Shown: one piece after another, positions 34,176 through 45,424 of the stretch
How the letters are laid out: each line of letters starts with the position of its first letter
Position numbering within the stretch: the first letter of the stretch is position 1
NCBI RefSeq assembly: GCF_030445035.2
Contig: NC_080677.1
Location: 115,437,263 to 115,501,262 of the forward strand
Source: Dasypus novemcinctus
Lineage: Eukaryota; Chordata; Mammalia; Cingulata; Dasypodidae
Direction of reading: 5' to 3'
DNA length: 64,000 bases
Program-made: the position numbers and the translations under genes
Notes under the pieces: generated by a model
Databases searched by the model: none
The model's input: only the letters and a program-made list of their open reading frames with translations
Told to the model about the DNA's origin: nothing

Positions 34176-34588
34176 GTTTTTTTAATTCTTTTTTTTTTTT
34201 TAGATTTATTTATTTCTCTCTCCTCCCCTCCCTGCCCCATTGTCTGCTCTCTGTGTCCATTTGCTGTGTGTTCTTCTGTGTGCACTTGCATTCTTGTCAG
34301 TGGCACAGGGAATCTGTGTCTCTTTTGTTGTGTCATCTTGCTGCATCAGCTCTCCGTGTGTGGCACCACTTTTGGGGCAGGCTGCACTTTTTTTTCACAT
34401 GGGGTGGCTTTCCTTGTGCGGCACACTCCTTGTGCATGGGAGACAGCCCTGCGTGGCATGGCATTCCTTGCACGCATCAGCACTGCATGTGGGCCAGCTC
34501 ACCACATGGGTCAAGAGGTCCTGGGTTTGAACCCTGGACCTCCCATGTGGTAGGCCAATGCTCTATCAATTGAGCCAAATCCACTTTC
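34176..34588 (-). repeat. DAS-SINE (armadillo tRNA-derived SINE)
   Basis: The element is bounded by the perfect 14-base duplication caagaaatagcttt at 34162-34175 and 34589-34602. On the - strand it has a tRNA-like head with a Pol III B-box-type 'ggttcaaacccagg' region, a CA-rich body and an A-rich tail, seen as the T-run at 34186-34200. The open frames of ~100 codons here are SINE translation, not genes. Confidence 0.9.
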
Positions 34589-34602
34589 CAAGAAATAGCT
34601 TT

Positions 34603-35839
34603 TATTACCCTCAAGTTAATTGTGGGACTGGTGAGCATATTCGCAGGTGCTGCTATTCATTTGGTACACCAAATTGGTTTCCTTAGTGTCTCCTAGCTTA
34701 CCTCTATCTTGGCCAGAGTAGGCATTCAATAGATTTAAAAAATCTTAGTGATACGTTTGGGACAGTCTACTAATCAAAACTGTGAATCAAGAATTAAATG
34801 TGGATGTGCTCCTGTATTTATGTTTAAAATTTTGTCTCTGACAATGGAATAAAATGGCTATCTTCCCAATTAAAGAAATATCAAAATTGAAGAGTGATAG
34901 AAAAGGAAGAGCCTCAATTGAACCTACAAATTACAAGTAAGTAGCCATTCACTCCCCATATAAAACAAACCCTCTTTAAAGTACCTGTATATCCTCAGTT
35001 TATTTCCATATTTCTGTGTGGAAATGAGCTTTCTGAATCTCTGAACATTATATGAGTATAAATGGCTTTTTAAAAAATTTAGATACGAATGTGACTTTTG
35101 CCAACGATGCAGTAACAGGCATCACCAAATGAAGAAGCTTGTGTGGAAGTAATTAGAAAATGTAGAAATGAGGCCAGTATTGTAATGGAATATCCTTAGA
35201 TGTCAAGTTAGAAAAATTAAGATGTTTGAAACAAGCCTTATCTTAATTTTAGGCTTCTATAGAGCCACAGGTGGTCAAAAGGCCAATAAGTTCATTACTA
35301 GGATTTCTGGTTCTGGACTAAATGATTGCTTTCAGTTTTATTTAGCAGCATTTTTTAAACTTAGGAAAAGCATATTTATTAACAATTATGTACTCCTTAA
35401 ATTCCCAGAAATCTTTGTAAAATTCTTGCCTAGAATTGCTTTCATAATTTGCCTTCTCTGCTAAACCAAAATCCTTGATGGCAAGGAATAGGTTAATTTA
35501 TTTTACCTCCCATATCCTCTGAGCATATCTAATAGCATTTTAAAAATCACACAAACTTGTTAATGTTGTTTTGCTATTAATTATAGGTAATCTTATACAA
35601 AATAGAACATTTCCCTCTAAATGAAATTATTTGCTGCATTTTACAATGTGATTTCATTATATTTATTTCTAACCTTTTATTCATAATGGAAAGTAATTCA
35701 GCTTTTAAAGTGGAAGTCAAAGGAAAATAAGGAAAACACCTTTAATGGAACACTTTGATTCTTTGCCTGGAAGAGACATACCTTGAATAAAGTTATGGGG
35801 TATCTATAATTGAGTAAATTTGAATTATTAAGAATATGA
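34603..35839. other. No recognised gene or repeat
   Basis: AT-rich single-copy-looking sequence. The 80-codon frame at 35222-35464 has no domain. Confidence 0.45.
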
Positions 35840-35849
35840 TTTGTTCCCT

Positions 35850-36021
35850 CTAGATTTTTTTCCTTTTTGGGGGGGATTTTTAAAAAAAAGACACTTAGAT
35901 TACATTAATGATACATAAAAAAATGCAGGAGATTCCCATATGCCCCACTACCAATCCCTCCCACGCTTTCCCACATTGACAAAATCCTTCACTAGTGTGG
36001 TACATTTGTTACAATTGATGA
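35850..36021 (-). repeat. L1-type 3' terminus joined to U6
   Basis: On the - strand, immediately after the U6 copy, the sequence continues with 'aacaaatgtaccacactagtgaagg', 'gtgggaaagcgtggg', 'catatgggaatctcctgc' and a T/A-rich end with an A-tract. The same kind of terminus closes the LINE modules at 3.8, 14.6 and 54.2 kb. Confidence 0.7.
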
Positions 36022-36128
36022 AAAAATATGGACTGCTTCACGAATATGCATGTCATCCTTGTGCAGGGGCCATGCAAATCTTCTCTGTATCATTTCAATT
36101 TTAGTGTATGTGCTGCCGAAGCAAGGAC
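36022..36128 (-). pseudogene. RNU6-like: U6 snRNA retropseudogene, full length
   Basis: On the - strand about 107 bases match U6: 'gcttcggcagcacata', then 'gatacagagaag', 'catggcccctgc', 'caaggatgaca' and the terminal 'tccatatttttt'. There are roughly ten substitutions, including the ACAGAGA-proximal 'gatttgcatgg'. No U6 promoter is visible upstream (neither a proximal sequence element nor TATA at the right spacing). The copy is fused directly to an L1-type 3' end, as in template-switch chimeras. Confidence 0.9.
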
Positions 36129-37182
36129 CATTAGCATTTTGAAGACCTATTTTCTACAGAGATGTATAGTTTAAAAATATTCTTTCCTCAAGTTAATTGA
36201 AATGGGGATCTGAAGAACTTTCCTTTTCATGTCATCCCTTCAATATTGAGGGACTTGGGATAAGAATGTCATAGCACTTTAATTTCCATGTCTTTTAAAC
36301 AGGATTAGTGATGTCTGCACTTACGACTTAGAAGACAAATGGGGTGATATGTTATCAGTGCCAGCAGTTGTGCCTCAGCAGACAAACCAGACTGTTGCCA
36401 CATTAATAGAAAGGGTCAGAGACAGCTGTGGTCAGAGGACAAGCTTTCTTTGAGACCACATAAAATCAATTCATCTTTCAAATATTTCTGAAACAGAAGT
36501 TAGGAACCAGGAGATTTATAAGAAATGAAGGAGGGAGATAGACAGATGGCAATTGTGTGCTCCTGGACCAGAGCTCTTATACAAGAAGGAGGATTCAGTC
36601 CCAGGAGGGCCAGATAGTGCTCTGAGAAAGCAGGAAAATGGGAGCATCTGTTTGAGGTGATGAATGTGTATGGAGAAAAAACTAGAAGTGTCTGGATGGT
36701 AGATCTTGAAGTATAGGTGCTACCAAACACATTATCACCTGAACCTGAAAATTTGAAGGTAAGAAGGTATAGAAATTTCGTACCTGGCATATGGTCTTTC
36801 AAATATAAAAATTATAGACCATCTGTCAAACCTAATGGGGCCTAACTCTGTAAGGATCACTGAAGATTGGAGAAACTGCTACGTTTCCACATTTTCCCAT
36901 CCAGAAGTGACTAGACAATCAATACAGATTGTGTGTTTGTTGTGGGTACAGGGCTATTTGCTGTTAAAAGTTACAGAGAATAGTGAAAATATGGTCTTGT
37001 CTTTCAAAACCCAAGGGAAGAAATCAACAAAAATGGTGATTTAGTGCATGGATTTGATTTCTTCTTGTTCTTAGATTTCAATTCCATGGACTATCATCAT
37101 AAACAATGTTGTGCATTTACCATAAACTCTCTTGCCCCTCTCTTGCTTCTTCTTACTTGCTTGACAAAAGCCCAACCCTGCT
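36129..37182. other. No recognised gene or repeat
   Basis: Single-copy-looking sequence with no coding or repeat signal I can name. The frame at 36500-36802 has no domain. Confidence 0.45.
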
Positions 37183-37642
37183 TGTGATGGTTAGGCTATT
37201 GTGTCAATTCGGCCAGGTAATTGTGCCCAGTTGTTTGGTCAAACAAGCACTGGGCTAACTGTAATACAAGGGCACTTATGGACTTTAATCACCATTGACT
37301 TTGTTGCAGTGGTAAATCATAGAAAGCTGGTTATAATTACATCAATCAGGGAAATTGCCATCAGCAATGAGTGATGTTTAACTCAATCAATTGAATGCCT
37401 TAAAAGGGGAAGTGATTCCAGCATTGAGAGAAAATTTCCCAGTTCATCTTTGAACAGCCAACATCTCCCAGAAGTCATCAAGAACCTTCATTGGACTTTC
37501 ATTGCAGCCCATGGTTGCAGCTTGCCTGCAGAACCTGGACTTGTGCATCCCCATGGCTGCATGAGAGACTGTTATAGAATGATGTACTATTCATAGATAT
37601 CTCTTGTTGATTCTGTTTCCCTAGAGAACCCTGACTAATACA
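37183..37642 (+). repeat. ERV-L 5' LTR (MLT2-like)
   Basis: The LTR starts TGTGATGGTTAGGCTATTGTGTC, has 'gcccagttgtttggtcaaac' and 'ttctgtttccctagagaaccctgactaataca' at its end, 460 bases. The sequence after it, 'gcttgggggagtggtt', lies where the Leu-type primer site of ERV-L is expected. Confidence 0.75.
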
Positions 37643-37799
37643 GCTTGGGGGAGTGGTTCTTGAGGAACAGAGTCTTAAACATGGGATGTCTGAGGAGGTT
37701 CTGGGAGGTTTGCAATTGTCTTTGTACTCTAATTGGACTCAAAGGTACTGATGACTCCTTTCCAATAATGAAGAGCCTGCTAATGGTCCATGGTGCAAG

Positions 37800-38903
37800 T
37801 TGGCAATTGAGGTATGCAAAATAACATCACTGGATTCCCCTACTTCCATGCTTATAAGAAAGATGGATCTGAGTGAGAGTGAGAGTGCTTTCAACACCTT
37901 AACAGAGTTTTGTGGAGTCAAAAGGTATAATGATGTTGACTGGCTCCTCCTAGATACTCTGGATAATGTTACAAAAGAAAGAGATGAGTTAAAGGCTTAA
38001 ATACCACATGAATGATGCTTAAGTTTCTATGTGTGCTCTGAAAGAAAATCTTGTCTCCTGTAACCACAGACTTGAAATATCTGAGAAACAAACTCGACTC
38101 TCATTGTACAAGTAGCAGAGTTACAAAGGAAACTAAAATCTCAACCCCCCAGGGTTTCTGCAGTTAAAGTGAAGGTATTGATTGGAAAAGAGTGGACTCC
38201 AGAGAATTGCGACGGAGACATATAGAATGATGATGATATTGATGGAGACGTTGGAACCCTGAATTTTGCTGAGACTTTACCAGCCACACCTGTCCGGACC
38301 ACACCTTGTCAACCTTCTACAAGGTCTACAGCCTACAGCCCTAAGGAGTCTGAAACAACTTCCAGCCTGGAGGTGGGTACCAGCCAAACTGAAGCCTGCC
38401 CTACCCAGCCTCCAGCCTGTCCCAGGGAGTCTGGACCTCCTCCCAGCCTTGAGTCACATACCAGCCAAACTCCAGCATACACTGCAGAGCCTCCAGTCTG
38501 CTCTTAGGAAACTGCCTTCCCACCCCTTCCTGAAGAGATTAATCTTGTCTCACCAGAAGAAAATGCAAGGGAATGCCCTGAGGTCAGTAGCTTGCAAGGC
38601 ATTTCTAATCCTTCTCCTTACCCACCCCTACCACCTCTCTTGTCTTCAAGACCTATTACTAGACTAAAATCACAACAAGCCCCCAAAGGTGAAATATAAA
38701 ATGTGACCCATGAGGAAGTAAGGTGTACTCAGAAAGAACTGCATGAGTTTTACAACTTAGATAAACAGAAATCAGGGGAATATGTGTGGGAATGGATACT
38801 AAGGGTATGGGATAATGGTGGAAGGAATATAAAGTTGGATCAGGCTGAATTTATTGATATGGGCCCACTAAGCAGAGTTTCTGGATTCAACGCTGTAGCT
38901 TGA
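37800..38903 (+). pseudogene. ERV-L gag remnant
   Basis: Readable blocks in different frames lie at 37800-38000 and 38703-38903. The second contains a Tyr-Val-Trp-Glu-Trp segment followed by Trp-Asn/Asp-Asn-Gly-Gly and a Leu-Asp-Gln pattern typical of ERV-L capsid. Between them is a Pro/Thr/Ser-rich stretch (38270-38660) that is open only in a shifted frame. A further block at 38928-39143 continues the capsid-like region. Confidence 0.65.
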
Positions 38904-39639
38904 GGGATTAGAAAGGACTCTAACAGTTTGCTTGGGTGGCTGATTAAAACATGGGTCAAAAGATGGCCTAGAATGTCAGAGATTGAGATGCCTGATTTGC
39001 CCTGGTACACAGTGGAAGAAGGAATTCAAAGGCTTAGGGAGACTGGAATGCTAGAATGGATCTACCATTTGAGAGCTGCCCACCCACCCCAGGAATGTCC
39101 AGAGGACACATCTCTAACCATGACTGTGAGGAATAAATTGTAAGACTAATTCCATCTTTCCTGAAAAGCTCTGTAGTTGTTCTTCTCTATAGTCCAGATA
39201 TACTATAGGGAGGGCTGTGATAGAATTAGAATCCTTAAACATTATGGTATGATTGGATGTCGGTCTGGTAAAAGTCAAGTATCAGCAGTTAATCACCAAA
39301 GTTAAGGTGGGCATGGTACCACAATGAAAGGCAGATTTAAAAAAGCACTCAAAATAGTTTGAGTTGTGTAGAGTTATGGCATTGGCTAATACATCATGGA
39401 GTACCTAGCAGTGAAATAGATGGACAGTCTACTAAATTTCTTCTGGATCTGTATAAACAGAAGAGTTCTAAGTCAACTGAACAAAATTTAACTCAAATTA
39501 CTGATGCAGAGAATCATGGCCCCTTAATCAGTTTCCAGACTTGAGAGAGTTTAAAGACCCAGAGCCCCTCAAATGAGGAGAAGGCCAGGTCTCCCTCAGG
39601 AATAATCCTGTTAAACTGTCCCACATTTTTACTGTTAAT

Positions 39640-39960
39640 CTTCCTCCCACCTTTCCACAAGAAGATCTATGGCCTTTTACCAGAGTAATTGTACATTGGG
39701 GAAAAGGAAATGATCACACATTTCAGGGATTATTAGACACAGGCTCAGAAGTGACATTAATTCCAGAAGACCCAAAATGTCACTGTGGTCCAGTCAGAAT
39801 AGGGGTTTATGGAGGTTGGGTGATTAATGGAATTTTAGCTCAGGTCCATCTCACAGTTGGTCCAATGGGTCTCCATACCCATTCTGTGGTTATTTCTCCA
39901 GTTCCAGAATGCATAATTGGAATACACATCCTGAGTAACTGGAAGAATCCCCACATTTGA
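39640..39960 (+). pseudogene. ERV-L protease remnant
   Basis: The translated + strand shows the aspartic protease motif Leu-Leu-Asp-Thr-Gly-Ser-Glu (from 39729). It is followed by a Gly-Gly-Trp flap-like region and a Ile-Ile-Gly-Ile segment near the C-terminal end, before a stop at 39958-39960. Length and order fit an ERV-L protease of about 100 residues. Confidence 0.75.
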
Positions 39961-40059
39961 TCCCTGACTTGTGGAGTAAGGGCTATTATGGTTGGAAAGG
40001 CCAAGTGGAAGCCACTAGAACTGCCCCTACCTAGCAAAATAGTAAACAAAAAGCAATAC

Positions 40060-40570
40060 CAGATTCCTGGAGGGATTGCAGAGATTAGTGCCACCAATCA
40101 AGGATTTGAAGGATGCAGGGGTGGTGATTCCTACCACATCCCCATTCAACTCTCCTATTTGGCCTATAGAGAAAACAGCTGGATCTTGGAGGATGACAGT
40201 AGATTATCATAAACTTAACCAAGTGGTGACTCCAATTGCTGATGTTGTCCCAAATGTGGTATCATTGCTTTAGCAAATCAGTACTTCCCCTAGTACCTGG
40301 TATGCAGCTGTTGATTTGGCAAATGCTTTTTTCTAAATTGCTGTTAGTAAGGACCATCAGAAACAGTTTGCTTTCAGCTGGCAAGACCAGCAGTATACCT
40401 TCACAGTCCTACCTCAGGTGTATATCAACTCTCCAGCCCTATGTCATAATATTGTCTTCAGGAATCTTGATCATCTCTCCCTCCTACAAGACATCACACT
40501 ACTCCATTATATTGATGATATCATGTTGATAGGATCTAGTGAGCAAGAAGTAGTAAAAACTCTAGACTTA
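40060..40570 (+). pseudogene. ERV-L reverse transcriptase remnant
   Basis: Frames shift several times. Visible motifs are [17 protein letters not shown] near 40190-40222, and the catalytic-site sequence Tyr-Ile-Asp-Asp at 40510-40521. The RT stops being recognisable at about 40578, so the thumb, connection and RNase H regions are lost. Confidence 0.75.
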
Positions 40571-40578
40571 TTAGAGTA

Positions 40579-41544
40579 AAGACTCTGACTAATACACTGC
40601 TTAAATAGAATCTTTCTGCCTTTACAAACCTGTGCCCATGCAACTAAATTTATCTAGAGAAAAGTATACAGTCATGTTGTCTTCGCTCACTTCCTGATGT
40701 CTCAATTCATGACCATAATCCTCAACTGGGTCCTTAATGCTGACAGTCCATCATATTATATGTCTCTAGTTTCCTCTCACTCTCATTAATCTTCCTCATC
40801 TACTCTGCTTTGCTTCATTATACTCATTCTCATTTTTAGGAGATAAGATTTATTTCACTGAGAATAGTGAAGTAATCAAAAGAGAATTTCTTGAAGTCCA
40901 CATCACATTTACTTCCCCACCAGCATGTGTTTACACACTCTACTTTTTTGCCTGCTTCATATTTACTGTCTTTGCTTCTATCTAAACCTAGTTGTTCCTC
41001 TAGTTCACAAGATCCCATCATCCTTTGCCTACTCAAGGTTACTGCTGTAGTGATTCCTTATTCTTTTCTCTATGTAGCATGTCCTCCTATTTTGAGTGGA
41101 TTTGTGCCATCAGCATTTATACATGTTTGTGGTGTCTTGGAGCTATGTACCCCACTAGAAGAGGGTCAGGTGGATCAGCACAGATGTGGGGGTTGTCTCA
41201 CTGCTGAGGGAGCCCCTGTCAGGAAGCTTTAGCCAATTCATGGACCTGGTGGCCATGGTCAAGGAAAGTAAGGGGAGAGAGAGATAGGATTGGAAAAGTA
41301 TTGAATGCTGAACCAGAGAGGAGAAAACTGTCTTCAAATGCTCCCCCTTTTCCTCCTGATAAAGGAATAACTTGGATTTGAGCTCCTAATAGGGAGGCTT
41401 CTGAATGGAGGGTCCTGGAGTGGGAACGCAGATATATGTAAGAGCATGCCATCCAGAAGGGCCAGTAAGAGACTGTAATACGCTGGTGGTGCACCAAGTC
41501 TGGTAGGGGGATGGCAGCATTCCCCCTGAGTGCACATAGAAGCT
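40579..41544. other. No recognised gene or repeat
   Basis: The first bases ('gactctgactaatacac', 40579-40596) resemble an ERV-L LTR end. Beyond that the sequence is pyrimidine-rich and not identified. Frames at 40891-41232 and 41219-41555 have no domain. Confidence 0.4.
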
Positions 41545-41740
41545 GGACTCTTCACCTTGCACCTGGATTACTGAAGTAGTCTCTCCTAAGTAGACTAATA
41601 GTCTCCTAAGTAGATATCTCTTCTACTTTCCTTGTTCCTCTACAGTCTATTTTCAACCTAGAAGCAGAGTGATCTTGTTAAAATGTAACTAGGTTCACGG
41701 CACTCCTCTGCTTTAAATGAAGTCTTAGATTCCTTATATT
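41545..41740 (+). repeat. L2 ORF2-region fragment
   Basis: The phrases 'ctggattactgaagtagtctc', 'cctctacagtctattttcaacc' and 'cagagtgatcttgttaaaatgtaactaggttcacggcactcctctgc' match the same L2 segment as 6600-6990. Confidence 0.6.
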
Positions 41741-41801
41741 TGCACTTTTTGCTTTTATTATGACAGATTATCTTGCCTGAAGGCTTGAAACTGTAGGCCT
41801 T

Positions 41802-42466
41802 TGAGGGACGAAACGGGGTCCCTGTTAAGGGACGAGCAGGGTCCCTGTTGCGGGACGAGTGGGGTCCCGTTGTGGGACGAGCGAGGTCCCTGTTAAGGGA
41901 CAAGTGGGGTCCCGTTGTGGGACGAGAGGGGTCCCTGGTGTGGGGAAGAAAGTCTCATATGGCCGCTGAGGCTTCCCTCAGGGGCTCCGAAGGCGTGGAG
42001 GGCGCACGACCCAGGAAGGAGTCGCAGAGACAGGCTGATGGCACAAGTCTGGTTTATTGCGGGAGGGGATGCAGATTTATAGGATTGGGGAGTGGTATGG
42101 CGGGTTCTGATTGGCTAGGGCAAATGCTGTTTCCATATAAGGCAATGTTCTGGCATTGGGCTAGTGATTGACTAGTAGAGTATGTGCTAACTCTTGATAG
42201 GCTGACACTGTTACTAAGCTGATAGGTGGTTGTAAGCTGTTGCTGGGCAAACAGCATACTAAGAGATTAGGTTTAAGGGAGGGGGGAGGGGAAGTGAGAG
42301 CTGGGCTAGGCGGGAGATAGGAAGGGGGAGGGCGGTGCCAGCTAGCCCTTAGCAGCAAAGGCCTAGTCAGGCGTGGTCACCTTGTCTAGGCCCAGTGGGC
42401 AGAGGCGGTGTCACCTCTTGCCGCACTGTTTGCCACTGAGGCAAGCCAGGTGCCCCTCCTCCCACA
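41802..42466 (-). repeat. Solo class II LTR of a related family
   Basis: The LTR is 665 bases from TGAGGGACG (+ strand start) to CCCACA, bounded by the perfect 6-base duplication ggcctt (41796-41801 and 42467-42472). On the - strand 'ctataaatctg' and 'gcaataaacc' are ~17 bases apart, the same layout as the LTR at 11023-11984. U5 has about six ~23-base 'gggacgagc.gggtccc' units (41805-41935) like those of the provirus, but U3 differs. Confidence 0.85.
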
Positions 42467-42970
42467 GGCCTTCACAATTAGCGTTCCAGGAGAAAACCCC
42501 AAAAACTCTACAAATTCAAGTGCAAAGGGCCAATTGCAAGAAATGTTTTGGGTAAAGTTGGGGATTGAAAACATTTACAATAATCACATTCTGTTGCAGA
42601 TTTAGTAATGATGAACATGTTCTTGGAGGTTTTCTGTAAAAGACAAACACAGGTTGAGACATTTGGACATCAAATTTTAGTGTATTGAAATGGATTAATT
42701 ATAAGGACATGCTTTACTGGGGTCCATAAAAGCCTTAAACTGCCACACTCTACCCTCTGAATTCCAAAAAGGCATGTTCTCTTCATATGCAAATACATTC
42801 ATTCCATCACAATATTTTGAAAAGTCTTGTCATTTCAGTACCAATATTAAGTATAAAATCTCATCAAAATCAGTTACATGTGTGGCAAGTCCTGGGGCAA
42901 AACTTCCCTCATGCTGTGGACCTGTGAAACTTAGAACAAGTTATCTGCTTTCAGTATACAAAGGAGAGAC

Positions 42971-45424
42971 TGTATCAGTTTGATATAATTGATGAATTCC
43001 AAAAAGAAATATTGGATTATGCTTGTAGCCTGATTTGTACCTGGACATGATTGAGTTATGATTAAGGTGTTGAGACAAAAGATAAAAGGCATGGTAAAGA
43101 ACAGAGTTGATGGTTTCTGATGTTGGAGTTTGGATGTTAGAGTTTGATGCTGAAGGCTTAAGCTGGAGCCCTGGGAAGCAAACTCACAGAGGAAAGAGAA
43201 GCCCGCCCCAGGAAGAAAGGAACCTTGAATCCAGAGAAAAACAAGCCCTAGGAACATAAGAATCCAGGAAACCTGAACCCTCGCAGATATCAGCAGTCAT
43301 CTTGCTCCAAATAGACTTTGATGAGGGAAGTAACTTATGTCCTGGTATTTGTAGGTTCCTAACCCAAATTAATAGCCTTTATAGAAACCAACCAATTTAT
43401 GGTATTTTACATCAGCACCCCTTTGGCTGACTAATACAGAATTTGGTACTGAGGAGTGGGGAAGTGCTTTTGCAATTACTGAAATGGTTTTATAAATGGG
43501 TAAGGGGTATTTTTTTGAGGAATTGTGAGATGCTTGATGGAAATGGCCTAGATTGCTTTGAAGAGACTGCTGATAGTGATATGGATGCTAAAGAGACTTT
43601 TTATGATGCCTTAGAAGTAAATGATGAAACTACTATTGGAAACTGAAGGAAAGGCAATCCATGTTTTAAAGTTGCAGAGAATTTAGCAAGATTAACTCCT
43701 GGTGTTGTACAGAAGACAAAATTTGAAAATGGTGAGCCTGGACATTTAGCTGAAGAACTTTCCAAAGTAAACCCAGAGAATGTAGCATGAGAGAGATACG
43801 CTAAGGACTGAACCATTTGGCTAAAGGAAAGCAGAGATGGATTCCAGAAGTTCCAAGCCTTTGGAAATCAAGCTCCCAGAAGAAAGTGCCCCATATGAGG
43901 ACTTAACTAAACTTGGAACTAGTAAATCAAGATAGAAGATGTAGTTATCTAGGAAAGACTCATGGAAAGTCTTACTGTTTGAAGGCTTGGACCCTTGCTT
44001 CCTGCATGCTAAACCAACAAACTTTTTGAGAGAGATGTATGAACAAAACCACTGTCAACTTGGAATAAAAAGGACATGGAAAGGAGAGATTGAAGGAGAA
44101 ACAGCTTCAAGAGGAAAACCATGGAATCTGAGATGTGGAATTAGGACATCACTTGGGCCAAGAGAAGAACCCTACCCACATGTATAGAGAGGATGAATTT
44201 GCCCCAGCAGTTGAAGAGGGTGGATATTCCTGCTTGATGTTCTGGGATAGTTTTGCCATGCCAGAGTACAGAGTGGGTGGAATACATTCCCCAAGGATTA
44301 GGGCACCCCACAGGTCTGAGAGAGGTGGACCTGTCCCCCAAAGGTTAGGGAAGGCCATGTGGTCAACTCTTTGCTCTGAGAGGGTTGAACCTGTATGCCA
44401 AAGTTTGGGGGGAATGTTGTCCTCACTGCACTGTACTAGGGGAGTTATGACTCTAGCCCAAAGATTGTGTAAGTTGTGGCAATCACCCCAACACTCTTGG
44501 AGGGAGAGGTCTGGAGCTTGGTCAACACCCAGATGCTTGATGAGGGTGGAACCAAGAAAAGGGCCATTGGACAGGCATTTGGAAAGGGTGGGTTCCCATA
44601 AGGCACCAAAGAGAAGAAACCATCATCAGACTGGAATTGAATGGAGGATGCCCTGCAGGCTTACTGAACTGTAGAGGACCCATGACTCATGTTTCCTTCC
44701 CAATTTCTCCTTATTGTAATGAAAATGTTTATCCTAAGTCTGTCCATTTGTACTGAAAGCAGATGAATTGTTTTGTAAGTTTCAGAGGTCTATAGCAGAC
44801 AGGGCTTTGCCCCAAGACAAGCTGTATTTCTTTTAATTGATTATGATATGATTTAGTACTTGCATTGTAACTGATTTAAGACTTTTTTGAATATTGTAAT
44901 GACTTTTTGGAATTCAGAGGGTGGAGTTTAGCAGTTTAATATAATTGATGAATTCCAAAAAGAAATATTGGATTATGCTTGTAATCTGATCCGTACCTGG
45001 GCATGATTGAGTTATGATTAGGGTGTTGAGTCCCTGCCCCTTGGTGCATGGGGACTCACAGAAAAAAAGGCATTGAAGAACAGATTTGAGGGTTTCTAAT
45101 GTTGGAGTTCATATGTTGAAGTTTGATGTTGAAGACTTAAGCTGGAACTCTGGAAAGTAAGCTCAGAGAGGAAAGATAAGCCAGCCCCAGGAAAAAAGAA
45201 ACCTTGAACCCAGAGGAAAGCAAGCCCCAGGAATGTAGGAACCCAGGAAGCCTGAACTTTTGCAGACATCGGCAGCCACCTTGCACCAAATAGACTTTGG
45301 TGAGGGAAGTAAATTATGCTTTGTGGCCTGGTATCTGTAGGCTCCTAACCCAAATTAATACCCTTTATAAAAATCAACCAGTTTCTGGTATTTTGCATCA
45401 GCACCTCTTTGACTGACTAATACA
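42971..45424 (+). mobile_element. Two-LTR MaLR provirus inside an older MaLR
   Basis: 5' LTR 42971-43438 (TGTATCAG...AATACA) and 3' LTR 44927-45424 (TTTAGCAG...AATACA) flank 1.49 kb of internal sequence. After the 5' LTR 'tttggtactgaggagtgggg' occupies the MaLR primer-site position, and 'cagagggtggag' precedes the 3' LTR as a polypurine tract. Internal frames (for example 43443-43646 and 44135-44674) are decayed, MaLR elements having no usable pol. The flanking pentamers gagac and ggggc match at three of five bases. Confidence 0.8.

Larger units (their letters stand above)
37183..40578 (+). mobile_element. ERV-L (class III) provirus remnant
   Basis: An MLT2-like 5' LTR (37183-37642) is followed by about 2.9 kb of internal sequence with gag, protease and reverse-transcriptase traces in the canonical order. 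Many frameshifts and stops separate the readable blocks. Integrase, RNase H and a full 3' LTR are not seen. ERV-L elements have no env, so its absence is normal. The remnant is inactive. Confidence 0.8.

Noticed and set aside
34240..34573. Overlapping frames of ~100 codons in three phases (also 49008-49476 and 49723-50221)
   Set aside because: All lie inside DAS-SINEs, and the three loci give similar peptides because the repeat is the same.
36022..36128. Functional U6 snRNA gene
   Set aside because: About ten substitutions, no visible Pol III promoter elements upstream and fusion to an L1 end indicate a retropseudogene.
38266..38667. 133-codon Leu/Pro-rich frame as a host exon
   Set aside because: It is a shifted frame of the ERV-L gag linker region, placed between two gag-like blocks.
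44135..44674. 179-codon frame as a possible host gene
   Set aside because: It lies in the MaLR interior between two LTRs; the parallel MaLR at 45.4-46.7 kb has the same region disrupted, and the frame has repeat-like composition without a domain.
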